A DNA stretch of 64,000 nt, taken from the NCBI GenBank assembly GCA_019359515.1, contig JAHHHC010000004.1, forward strand, positions 87,136-151,135, given 5' to 3'. The position numbers and the translations under genes were made by a program. This document shows, piece by piece, positions 32,938 through 40,294 of this stretch; position 1 is the stretch's first letter, and the number at the start of each line of letters is the position of its first letter. The DNA comes from Desmonostoc vinosum HA7617-LM4. GTDB lineage: Bacteria; Cyanobacteriota; Cyanobacteriia; Cyanobacteriales; Nostocaceae. The notes under the pieces are model-generated. The model did no database searches, was not told the origin of the DNA, and worked only from the letters and a program-made list of their open reading frames with translations.

Positions 32938-34219
32938 TGATCACTCCTTGCCTTTTGAGACTTTCTATAATAATTGGATGAACATCGTACCAAGTTTCAT
33001 CATTACGATATTCCAATACATATAGTCCATGCAGCAAATCTAAAAATTCTGCTTGCTTCGGATCATGAGGTATAAATTGCTGGTAAACACTTTGCAAGAT
33101 ATCTAAATCGACTTTTCCTAAACGTATCGAAAAGTCATTGCGGATTTTATTGATTGCTTGTCCTAAGATTTCATCATCTATAATAATTTTTTCTGTAGGA
33201 TTTCGTCGGATCATCCGCAAACAAATCCGACAACATTCCTTAGAAATCCGAATTAGTTCTCGTAAGACACCACCACTATAGATGACAATTTTATCCGCAG
33301 TCGCATCTGCTATTAGTTCACTGGCAATTCGCTTTTCTAAAACTTTACCCAGAATCTCCGTTGCTTCTAGACGAGGTTGAGCATAAGACAGTCGATTTTT
33401 ACCTTTCTCGAAAATTTTCAATACAGGCATGACTACAATTTGGTCATTGGTTTCTGTAGCAATTATAGTGCTGAGAAATGTTTCACGTAGCACAGCGATG
33501 GGTATGGTGTAGATAATCCGAAAATTAGGTTGGCAAAGAGCTTTAATGTTATCTCTGTAAATCTCATTCACCCGGCCTAAGTCGAGTTTATCTAAATCAT
33601 CAATAATTACTAAAACGTCTTGTTTAGTAGCAGCTTGAATTAAAGCAGCAATTTCGTTAATTCTGGCGACTAAATCTGAAATCTTGCGTTCAAATTCTTG
33701 CTTGATTTCATCACGGACTGTAGCATCAGCTTTTAATTTAGAGCTAATTAATTTTAAGAGGTCAAAACCAATTTCAGCTTCGGCGTGTAAATTTAGTTCT
33801 TCAGTACGAGTACGGGTAGCGAACCACTTATAAAGAGCTTCTTTAGTAGATTGAGGAATTTCCACTCGGCGTGCTTCCGCCTCAGACATTAAATTAACTG
33901 CGATCGCAAACAATATATTAATATGATTAACCGCTGACATTTCGATTTTGTCAGCGATAGAAAATAAAACCACAAAATACTTTTGTTGAATTTGTCGGCT
34001 AAATTCAGCTAACAAAGTTGACTTACCACATCCTCGATGTCCTGTAAAGACAATTTTGCCATCTCCATTGGGACTATCCTCAACTAATTGGTTAAGATCT
34101 GCAATCAAATCATCACCATACTCGACTCTAAATTTTGTCATTTCGTTCTGTTCCATTAAGGGGAACAATTCGAGATTGCTGTATGCTTCTTGGAAGGAAT
34201 TTAATAATTCTTGAGACAT
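32927..34219 (-). CDS. P-loop ATPase of the paired NTPase/TPR module (module B)
   Basis: A 430-aa soluble protein paralogous to the product at 18165. Walker A is [16 protein letters not shown] near residues 57-73, Walker B VLVIIDDLDKL near 200-210, then YTIPIAVLRE, SGGVLRELIRISKECC and a C-terminal block with LYVLEYRNDETWYDVHPII. It is AAA/STAND-like and probably acts as an ATP-driven switch or loader. Its stop overlaps the start of the TPR gene by 11 bases, a tight two-gene operon. Compared with its paralogue, the region between Walker A and B is longer, with a charged helix (ARRVEIPQSTKEALYKWF). Confidence 0.8.
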   Translation of the reverse strand: MSQELLNSFQEAYSNLELFPLMEQNEMTKFRVEYGDDLIADLNQLVEDSPNGDGKIVFTGHRGCGKSTLLAEFSRQIQQKYFVVLFSIADKIEMSAVNHINILFAIAVNLMSEAEARRVEIPQSTKEALYKWFATRTRTEELNLHAEAEIGFDLLKLISSKLKADATVRDEIKQEFERKISDLVARINEIAALIQAATKQDVLVIIDDLDKLDLGRVNEIYRDNIKALCQPNFRIIYTIPIAVLRETFLSTIIATETNDQIVVMPVLKIFEKGKNRLSYAQPRLEATEILGKVLEKRIASELIADATADKIVIYSGGVLRELIRISKECCRICLRMIRRNPTEKIIIDDEILGQAINKIRNDFSIRLGKVDLDILQSVYQQFIPHDPKQAEFLDLLHGLYVLEYRNDETWYDVHPIIIESLKRQGVINVA

Positions 34220-34574
34220 TGGATAGTGCCGTCAACATGCTAACTATTCATATGATGGCTCATCCTTTTTGTAGCAAAAGTTCAAGCGATCGCTAGTTAT
34301 AAAAAACCATCAATCAATAATTACTAAGTAACTAATATCTCATTTTCTCAACAGCAAAGCCATAACTCTTAAAATACCAATATAAACACAATAAATAAAA
34401 GGAAATCAAAAATCTCAAGGAATGATAGATTATACAGCCGCAATCGTGAAAGCTACCGAGCAAAATATCTAAACTTAAATTTAGATTTATAAAATTTAAT
34501 TTAAAGCTGTAGTTATGAATGGCGAAGCTGTCGTTGCTAACACTGAAATCGTCTTGAATTTTTAACACGTTTTG
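34220..34574. other. 355-bp intergenic region, no supported gene
   Basis: AT-rich sequence between the ATPase gene and the methyltransferase. A 78-codon frame at 34332-34568 has no ribosome site or recognisable domain and I do not call it. It probably carries the promoter of module B. Confidence 0.45.
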
Positions 34575-35252
34575 TTAGCATCGCTCAAAGACAAAAATGA
34601 TTGAGATGGGCTTTTTCGTTATGGGATGACAAGGTTCTTGTAAATTCAATAATCGGTAATTATAACCATAAAACTCCTGAATCCATGATTCAATTGTTCT
34701 GAAGTACCAAGGAGCAGGGTGAAACACTTCATTGCCAATTCCTGTCCATGAAGTCTCTCTCCACCCATCCTCATAAGGAGCATCACCGCAGGCTATGAGA
34801 GGATGAAGTGTTTGGATGATTATTTTGCCATGATCTTCTAAAAGGTGACAGCCAGCCTCAGCGATTTGAGTAAGATCACGTTGTCCCAGAATTGAGAAGT
34901 TACAAATTAAGCAAGAAAACCGCAGAATATTTTCAAATTTTTGCGATCGCAAATCCGAGTAAGAACAGACAATAAAGCGAGAATCATTATATAACCTTGC
35001 TGCCTCAATCAGATCTGCACAGGCATCAACTCCCCATCCATCAATACCTGGGGAGAAAAGTTGACGACATAACCAGCCTTCACCACATCCAACATCTAAG
35101 AACGTTTGTGGATTTAGTTCCTTGACAGCCTTGATTATAGCCGCATCTGTAGCGATCGCCCGGCTTTCAATTTGCTGATGATGAATTACCCGTGTCCATG
35201 ATTTAGCATTAATTTTCCATGAATCAAAGATTCGTTGTTCATTCTCATTCAT
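34575..35252 (-). CDS. class I SAM-dependent methyltransferase
   Basis: A 225-aa protein with the SAM-binding motif I FLDVGCGEGWLCRQL near residues 59-73, the acidic motif II (GWGVDACADLIEAA) and a typical post-I strand (CLICNFSILGQRD). The substrate is unknown; the architecture fits many small-molecule methyltransferases. The ATG at 35252 (MNENEQRIFDSWK) is chosen because the longer upstream frame runs through a GGGAGTA repeat. Downstream is the intergenic region, and upstream (35253-35437) a repeat separates it from ndhJ, so it is not part of that operon. Confidence 0.75.
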   Translation of the reverse strand: MNENEQRIFDSWKINAKSWTRVIHHQQIESRAIATDAAIIKAVKELNPQTFLDVGCGEGWLCRQLFSPGIDGWGVDACADLIEAARLYNDSRFIVCSYSDLRSQKFENILRFSCLICNFSILGQRDLTQIAEAGCHLLEDHGKIIIQTLHPLIACGDAPYEDGWRETSWTGIGNEVFHPAPWYFRTIESWIQEFYGYNYRLLNLQEPCHPITKKPISIIFVFERC

Positions 35253-35375
35253 TGAATAGGGAGTGGGGAGTAGGGAGTAGGGAATGGGGAAGAGGTGTTT
35301 TGAGTATTCCTGCCAGAAATTTAATATATATTTCTCTGCGAACCTTTGCACTATCCTTGGCGTTCCCTCTGCGTT

Positions 35376-35413
35376 AAAAAAATTAACCCCTCTCCGCAAA
35401 CGAAGAGGGGTTA
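35376..35413 (-). terminator. Rho-independent terminator after ndhC-K-J
   Basis: Read on the minus strand: TAACCCCTCT, a 10-base loop, then AGAGGGGTTA (perfect 10-bp stem, 35384-35413), followed by seven T bases (35376-35382). It lies 25 bases after the ndhJ stop codon. Confidence 0.85.
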
Positions 35414-35437
35414 GGAAAATTATCGCGCACTCAGCAT

Positions 35438-35965
35438 TTAATAAGCATCTTGCAACTCATAGAAATCGGGCGAGATGTAATCTTTTCGCAAAGGCCAACC
35501 TACCCAATCTTCCGGCATCAAAATCCGCTTGAGATTTGGGTGTCCTTCGTAAAAAATGCCGAACATATCGTAAGACTCGCGCTCTTGCCAGTCTGCGGTC
35601 TTCCAGATCCAGTATACTGAAGGCACTCTCGGATTTTCTCGTGGTAAGAACACCTTGACCCTGACTTCATCAGGGCGATCGCTATGATCACCAACTTTAA
35701 TTAAGTGATATACACTCACCAATTCTTGTCCTGGGCCAAGGTCAACGCCGCCTTGAAACTGGAGATAATTAAACCCGTAGGCATACAGGGCTGTAGCGAT
35801 GGGAAGCAAGAAATCTGCTTCCACTTTAATTATCTCTACCCCGTTTTGATCGGGTGCTAAATACTCATGGTCAAAGCCATTTTCCGTCAACCACTGAGAA
35901 ACTTTACCAGCTTGCACTAAAGATTCTGGTTCTGCTGGTACTGGTTTAGATTCTTCTTCAGCCAC
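35438..35965 (-). CDS. ndhJ: NAD(P)H-quinone oxidoreductase subunit J
   Basis: The product (175 aa with the GTG at 35965; [20 protein letters not shown]) has the NuoC/NdhJ 30-kDa signature [20 protein letters not shown] and the terminal [20 protein letters not shown]. It is a peripheral-arm subunit of the NDH-1 complex, which feeds electrons to plastoquinone in cyclic flow and respiration. The GTG is favoured by GAGGAG 7 bases upstream; the frame opens 20 codons earlier inside ndhK without a site. It overlaps ndhK by 8 bases and ends at a terminator. Confidence 0.93.
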   Translation of the reverse strand: MAEEESKPVPAEPESLVQAGKVSQWLTENGFDHEYLAPDQNGVEIIKVEADFLLPIATALYAYGFNYLQFQGGVDLGPGQELVSVYHLIKVGDHSDRPDEVRVKVFLPRENPRVPSVYWIWKTADWQERESYDMFGIFYEGHPNLKRILMPEDWVGWPLRKDYISPDFYELQDAY

Positions 35966-36695
35966 GGTTTTGCTCCTCTTTTTGCGCCTTTGCTGCCAGT
36001 AGTGCCGGTGGTATTGGCATTCCAATTGCTTGGGCCAATTCTTTGGGCGGCGTCAAGCGAGTTTCTGACTGCAAATACTTACCAGTTAAAATTTCCTCTA
36101 CTGGCTTGAGGTTATGAGTGGTGCTGTAATAACGGTGGGTTTGCTTAATCTGATCGCGCTCTTGCATCGAATCATTAGCAATCTTCTTCCGCAGCTTGAT
36201 GATAGCATCGATAATTGCTTCAGGACGGGGAGGGCAACCAGGCAAATACACATCTACAGGAATCAGTTTATCAACTCCGCGTACCGCTGTTGGAGAATCA
36301 ACACTGAACATCCCGCCAGTAATTGTACAAGCTCCCATGGCAATTACGTACTTTGGCTCTGGCATTTGTTCATAAAGACGCACTAATTGAGGTGCCATCT
36401 TCATCGTGATTGTCCCTGCTGTGATAATTAAATCAGCTTGGCGGGGGCTAGAACGGGGAATTAACCCAAAACGGTCAAAATCAAATCGAGAGCCAATCAA
36501 GGCTGCAAACTCGATAAAACAGCAAGCAGTACCAAACAGCAACGGCCACAAACTAGAAAGCCGCGCCCAGTTGTAGAGATCATCAACCGTTGTCAGAATC
36601 ACGTTTTCTGAAAGGTCTTGAGTGATTGTAGGACGCTCAATAGGGTTGATGATTCGCTCTTTGTCCTGGGCTGTAAGATTAGAATTCAAGACCAT
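35958..36695 (-). CDS. ndhK: NAD(P)H-quinone oxidoreductase subunit K
   Basis: A 245-aa NuoB/NdhK protein carrying the ligands of Fe-S cluster N2: [12 protein letters not shown] (adjacent Cys pair), [13 protein letters not shown] and [12 protein letters not shown]. It lies at the junction of the peripheral and membrane arms of NDH-1. The C-terminal extension after residue 180 ([20 protein letters not shown]) is normal in cyanobacteria. It overlaps ndhC by 10 bases and ndhJ by 8, the conserved ndhC-K-J gene order. Confidence 0.95.
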   Translation of the reverse strand: MVLNSNLTAQDKERIINPIERPTITQDLSENVILTTVDDLYNWARLSSLWPLLFGTACCFIEFAALIGSRFDFDRFGLIPRSSPRQADLIITAGTITMKMAPQLVRLYEQMPEPKYVIAMGACTITGGMFSVDSPTAVRGVDKLIPVDVYLPGCPPRPEAIIDAIIKLRKKIANDSMQERDQIKQTHRYYSTTHNLKPVEEILTGKYLQSETRLTPPKELAQAIGMPIPPALLAAKAQKEEQNRG

Positions 36696-37048
36696 TCCAA
36701 AGCTCCTTTACGCCATGCGTAAACTAAAGCGACTACAAGAATTGCAATAAAGATTAGCGCTTCAATAAATGCCAGTAGCCCTAAACGATGGAAAGCTACC
36801 GCCCAAGGATACAAGAACACAGTCTCTACGTCAAAGACAACAAAGACTAGAGCAAACATGTAGTAGCGAATATTGAACTGAATCCAGGCTCCCCCGATGG
36901 GTTCCATCCCAGATTCATAGGTGGTACGCCGTTCAGGGCTTGCACCGCTGGGTCGTAGAAGCTTGGATGCTGAAAGCGCTAGGGCAGGTACTAGGCTACA
37001 GATAATCAAAAAGCCTAGAAAATACTCGTAACCGCTGAGGACAAACAC
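36686..37048 (-). CDS. ndhC: NAD(P)H-quinone oxidoreductase subunit 3
   Basis: The 120-aa NdhC (NuoA) has three membrane helices: [38 protein letters not shown] and [17 protein letters not shown]. The family signature [20 protein letters not shown] lies between the first two. First gene of the ndhC-K-J operon, encoding the membrane part of NDH-1. Confidence 0.95.
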   Translation of the reverse strand: MFVLSGYEYFLGFLIICSLVPALALSASKLLRPSGASPERRTTYESGMEPIGGAWIQFNIRYYMFALVFVVFDVETVFLYPWAVAFHRLGLLAFIEALIFIAILVVALVYAWRKGALEWS

Positions 37049-37391
37049 AGTTAATTTCTACCGCTTATGGTGTAATCGAACTGGGGACTGGGACTGGGAC
37101 TGGGGACTGGGGACTGGGAAGATCAAGGAAAATTTTAGAGGTTGAGGAAAAAAATATTTAATTCCCGATCTCCAATACCCAATACCCAATCCCCAGTACC
37201 CGATCCCCAATCCCCAATCCCCCAAATTCCGTAACTTTCTTTTACATTATATCTTTTTGGCTTTTCTGAAATCTGGGAAACAGATGCACTTCAGGTATTT
37301 GATTCGTTTCTGGTGGTGATAGAAAACTCTAACATTTATGTCATAATTTTTAACGTATATTTAAGATTTCCCCTTCTTCGAGACCCAAGCC
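37049..37391. other. 343-bp divergent promoter region between ndhC and rubA, with minisatellites
   Basis: Two short tandem arrays lie here: GGGACTGGGACTGGGGACTG type (37080-37119) and its complement-like CCCAATACCCAATCCCCAGT type (about 37160-37222). They could pair. The remainder must contain promoters for ndhC and for the rubA-ycf48-psbEFLJ group. No gene was found. Confidence 0.5.
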
Positions 37392-37727
37392 ATGAGCGAA
37401 CAAGCTGTTGAAACTTCAGTTTTAGACCGCTACGAGTGTCGCGCCTGCGGTTATGTTTATGAACCCGAAAAGGGAGATGACAAGCATGACATTGCTTCAG
37501 GAATTGCCTTTGCAGAATTGCCCATTAATTGGCGCTGTCCAGTTTGCACTGCCAAAAAGACCGCTTTTGCCAATATTGGGCCAGCAGGTACAGCATCCGG
37601 TTTTAAAGAAAATCTCGGCTACGGTTTTGGTGTCAATAAGCTAACGCCAAGTCAAAAAAATCTCCTGATTTTTGGTGCTTTGGCTATTGGATTTTTGTTT
37701 TTCATGAGTCTTTACGGCTTACAATAA
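37392..37727 (+). CDS. rubA: rubredoxin RubA with C-terminal membrane anchor
   Basis: The 111-aa protein carries the rubredoxin iron site: CRACGYVYEP near residues 17-26 and WRCPVCTAKK near 46-55, giving four Cys ligands. A C-terminal membrane helix (LLIFGALAIGFLFFMSLYGL) anchors it. RubA is required for early photosystem II (and reported photosystem I) assembly, and its gene is conserved directly upstream of ycf48 and psbEFLJ, as here. Confidence 0.93.
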   Translation: MSEQAVETSVLDRYECRACGYVYEPEKGDDKHDIASGIAFAELPINWRCPVCTAKKTAFANIGPAGTASGFKENLGYGFGVNKLTPSQKNLLIFGALAIGFLFFMSLYGLQ

Positions 37728-37962
37728 GGCTCGCATCTTGAAAGTGCTGAGTTCTGAGTTCTGGGTCTTAAGTGTAAAAAAACACTAATCTTAGAAAATT
37801 GAATCAGAAAATAGTTTCTTTTTCTTTCTAAGTCGCTTGCTCTGTAACCAAATTGCCGAGTAAATAACATTAATATACTTGGTTTTAATCAATACTCAGC
37901 ACTATTTTTGATGAACCTTTTAGAAAACCCTACACAAATTTAGAAACAACTAAGAAATACTG

Positions 37963-38985
37963 ATGCGTTCAATTGTAAGAAGTTGGCAAAAAATATTTGC
38001 CTTATTTTTGGTAGTCTTGATGTGTATTGGTTGTAGCAAGGTTCCCTCTATCAGCTACAATCCTTGGCAAATCATTACTGTACCGACAGACGCGAAACTG
38101 CTCGATATTGCCTTCACTGATAATCCTCAGCATGGTTACTTAGTGGGTAGTAGTGCTACTTTATTGGAAACAAATGATGGTGGCGAGACTTGGCAACCCA
38201 TCAAACTCCAATTAGATGACCCCAAAGCTCGTTTTGACTCAGTAAGTTTTGCGGGTAAGGAAGGTTGGATTGTTGGAGAGCCTTCACTGCTGCTACATAC
38301 AACCGACGAAGGTCGTTCTTGGTCAAGTATTCCCTTGAGCGAAAAGCTACCCGGTAGCCCGATCGCAGTCAAAGCACTCAAAGAAAATGTAGCTGAGATG
38401 GCTACTAATGTCGGGGCAATATATCTCACCACAGACGGCGGCAAAAATTGGAAAGCTCAGGTAGAATCAGCTGTAGGTGTGGTACGTAACATAGAACGTG
38501 GTGCTGATGGCAAATACGTTGCTGTTTCTGCCAAAGGAAACTTTTACTCAACTTGGGAACCAGGACAAAATGCTTGGGTACCCCATAACCGCAATAGTTC
38601 TCGCCGCGTAGAGAATATGGGCTTCGCTGACAATGGTCAATTGTGGATGCTAGCTAGGGGCGGTCAAATTCAGTTTAACGACCCAACAAAACCTGAAGAG
38701 TGGCAAGAGGCACAATATCCAGAATTAGCAACCAGTTGGGGTTTACTAGATTTGGCATACCGTACACCTGATGAACTTTGGATCGGCGGCGGTAGCGGTA
38801 ACTTACTGCGGAGTGCTGACGGCGGTAAAACTTGGGAAAAAGACCGTGAAGTAGAAGGAGTAGCGGCTAACTTGTACAAGATTGTCTTCTTCCAGCCCGA
38901 TCAGGGATTTATCATTGGCGATCGCGGCGTTTTGTTGAAATATCGCCCAGACACTAAAGCAACTTCCCCATCAGAAGCCGCTTAG
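37963..38985 (+). CDS. ycf48: photosystem II assembly factor Ycf48 (HCF136 homologue)
   Basis: A 340-aa lumenal protein. The N-terminal lipoprotein signal (IFALFLVVLMCIGCSK, Cys at 24) precedes a seven-bladed beta-propeller with repeats such as LETNDGGETWQPIKLQL, LHTTDEGRSWSSIPLSEKLP and LRSADGGKTWEKD. The family binds pre-D1 and helps assemble the photosystem II reaction centre. It follows rubA after about 235 bases and precedes psbE, the usual gene order. The length matches known Ycf48 proteins. Confidence 0.95.
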   Translation: MRSIVRSWQKIFALFLVVLMCIGCSKVPSISYNPWQIITVPTDAKLLDIAFTDNPQHGYLVGSSATLLETNDGGETWQPIKLQLDDPKARFDSVSFAGKEGWIVGEPSLLLHTTDEGRSWSSIPLSEKLPGSPIAVKALKENVAEMATNVGAIYLTTDGGKNWKAQVESAVGVVRNIERGADGKYVAVSAKGNFYSTWEPGQNAWVPHNRNSSRRVENMGFADNGQLWMLARGGQIQFNDPTKPEEWQEAQYPELATSWGLLDLAYRTPDELWIGGGSGNLLRSADGGKTWEKDREVEGVAANLYKIVFFQPDQGFIIGDRGVLLKYRPDTKATSPSEAA

Positions 38986-39105
38986 AGATACCCTAGTGTT
39001 CGGTATTCACCCTGATTTGTGAGAAGAATGTTGCAACTTGTAACTCTTTCTAAACTTTGTAGGATAATAAACTCAATAATAGTCTTTGTGAAGGTAGGGA
39101 TCTAA

Positions 39106-39354
39106 ATGTCAGGTACCACTGGAGAGCGTCCATTTTCAGACATTATTACCAGTGTTCGCTACTGGGTAATTCATAGCATCACCATTCCAGCATTATTTAT
39201 TGCGGGTTGGTTATTTGTGCAAACTGGTCTAGCTTATGACGCATTTGGCACACCTCGCCCCGACGAGTACTACACACAAGCACGGCAGGAATTGCCGATT
39301 GTGAAGAACCGTTTTGAAGCGAAAAAACAAGTTGAACAATTTATCGGAAAGTAG
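39106..39354 (+). CDS. psbE: cytochrome b559 alpha subunit
   Basis: An 82-aa protein with one membrane helix. The heme-ligand His lies in [18 protein letters not shown], followed by [19 protein letters not shown] on the lumenal side. PsbE pairs with PsbF to bind the heme of cytochrome b559, essential for photosystem II assembly. First gene of psbEFLJ; GTAGGG lies upstream of the ATG. Confidence 0.97.
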   Translation: MSGTTGERPFSDIITSVRYWVIHSITIPALFIAGWLFVQTGLAYDAFGTPRPDEYYTQARQELPIVKNRFEAKKQVEQFIGK

Positions 39355-39501
<147 letters not shown>

Positions 39502-39510
39502 GAGCAACTG

Positions 39511-39630
39511 ATGGAAAGAACGCCCAACCCCAATAATCAGCCGGTTGAACTAAACCGGACTTCACTATACCTGGGACTACTACTAATTTTCGTTCTAGGG
39601 ATTCTGTTTTCCAGTTACTTCTTTAACTAA
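39511..39630 (+). CDS. psbL: photosystem II protein L
   Basis: The 39-aa protein [20 protein letters not shown] continues with [19 protein letters not shown], one membrane helix. PsbL stabilises the photosystem II dimer and the QA side. GGAG lies 6-7 bases upstream of the ATG and overlaps the end of psbF. Confidence 0.96.
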   Translation: MERTPNPNNQPVELNRTSLYLGLLLIFVLGILFSSYFFN

Positions 39631-39702
39631 TTGGAAATACGTTTGTTAATCTTTGTTTATTTGATTTGTGTTGATTTGTTTTGTTAAGAGAGGAGAAAAC
39701 CA

Positions 39703-39822
39703 GTGTCTGGAAGTGGGAGAATTCCCCTGTGGGTCGTCGCTACGATCGCAGGTTTAGGTGTGATTACTGTTTTAGGCATCTTCTTTTATGGAGCCTACGC
39801 CGGAATCGGTTCTTCGATATAA
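39703..39822 (+). CDS. psbJ: photosystem II protein J
   Basis: A 39-aa protein starting [20 protein letters not shown] and ending [15 protein letters not shown]. The start codon is GTG at 39703, fixed by AGAGGAG 7 bases upstream. PsbJ is a small membrane subunit near cytochrome b559. It completes the psbEFLJ operon. Confidence 0.95.
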   Translation: MSGSGRIPLWVVATIAGLGVITVLGIFFYGAYAGIGSSI

Positions 39823-39887
39823 TACAGGTCTCAGCCGAATACTATTTAGCTGGGATTTTCTAGCATTTGTTTAGAAATCATCATCAT

Positions 39888-39920
39888 AAAACCGCCTATC
39901 CCAGAAAGATAGGCGGTTTT
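39888..39920. terminator. shared terminator between psbJ and psaI
   Basis: A perfect 13-bp stem AAAACCGCCTATC / GATAGGCGGTTTT with a 7-base loop (39888-39920). Either strand ends in a U-rich arm, so it can stop the convergent psbEFLJ and psaI transcripts. The dispersed repeat GTCATTTGTCCTTTGTAAAT lies just beyond, at about 39953. Confidence 0.75.
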
Positions 39921-40008
39921 GTTATATTCATTAAATATGAAAAGCGTCATTAGTCATTTGTCCTTTGTAAATACAAATGACTAACGACAAAGGACAACCT
40001 CGAACTAT

Positions 40009-40119
40009 TTAAGCAATATCATCACGTTCCATGTAAACAAGTAGAAACGCGAAGGTTACAGCAGGCAGAACCCAACCAATTATGGGTACAAAAATCGAGG
40101 GCAAAAATGAAGCTGCCAT
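40009..40119 (-). CDS. psaI: photosystem I subunit VIII
   Basis: A 36-aa protein, too short for most ORF callers. It reads MAASFLPSIFVPIIGWVLPA then VTFAFLLVYMERDDIA, the single-helix PsaI pattern (SFLPSIFVP...WVLPAVTFAFL then an ER-E/D end). AGGA lies 9 bases before the ATG. PsaI supports PsaL and photosystem I trimer formation. It is convergent with psbEFLJ, not next to psaL here. Confidence 0.88.
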   Translation of the reverse strand: MAASFLPSIFVPIIGWVLPAVTFAFLLVYMERDDIA

Positions 40120-40218
40120 AGTAAATATTCCTGTCAAATCACACTACAATTCAAGATGAGCTTACTGCAAATCCTGTCCACTTTTTGAAATTCTAAAGAT
40201 TTTTAACACAGCCGATGT

Positions 40219-40287
40219 GGGGGGATGAGGGAGATGAGGGGGATGAGGGGGATGAGGGAGAAATTTTCTCCGCGTCCCCGCGTCCCC
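40219..40287. repeat. composite minisatellite, copy 1
   Basis: Read on the minus strand: GGGGACGC units, GGAGAAAATTTCTCC, then CCCTCATCC units. The same composite occurs at 54393-54480 in the other orientation, and in part at 2860-2893 and in the coding sequence at 42419-42447. It follows the 838-aa gene's stop codon on the minus strand. Confidence 0.7.
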
Positions 40288-40294
40288 TTGCCCC

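Noticed and set aside
34332..34568. 78-codon minus-strand frame
   Set aside because: No ribosome site, no recognised domain, AT-rich composition; likely chance frame.
35253..35399. N-terminal extension of the methyltransferase
   Set aside because: Encoded by the same type of minisatellite (PIPYSLLPTPYS); the ATG at 35252 is a better start.
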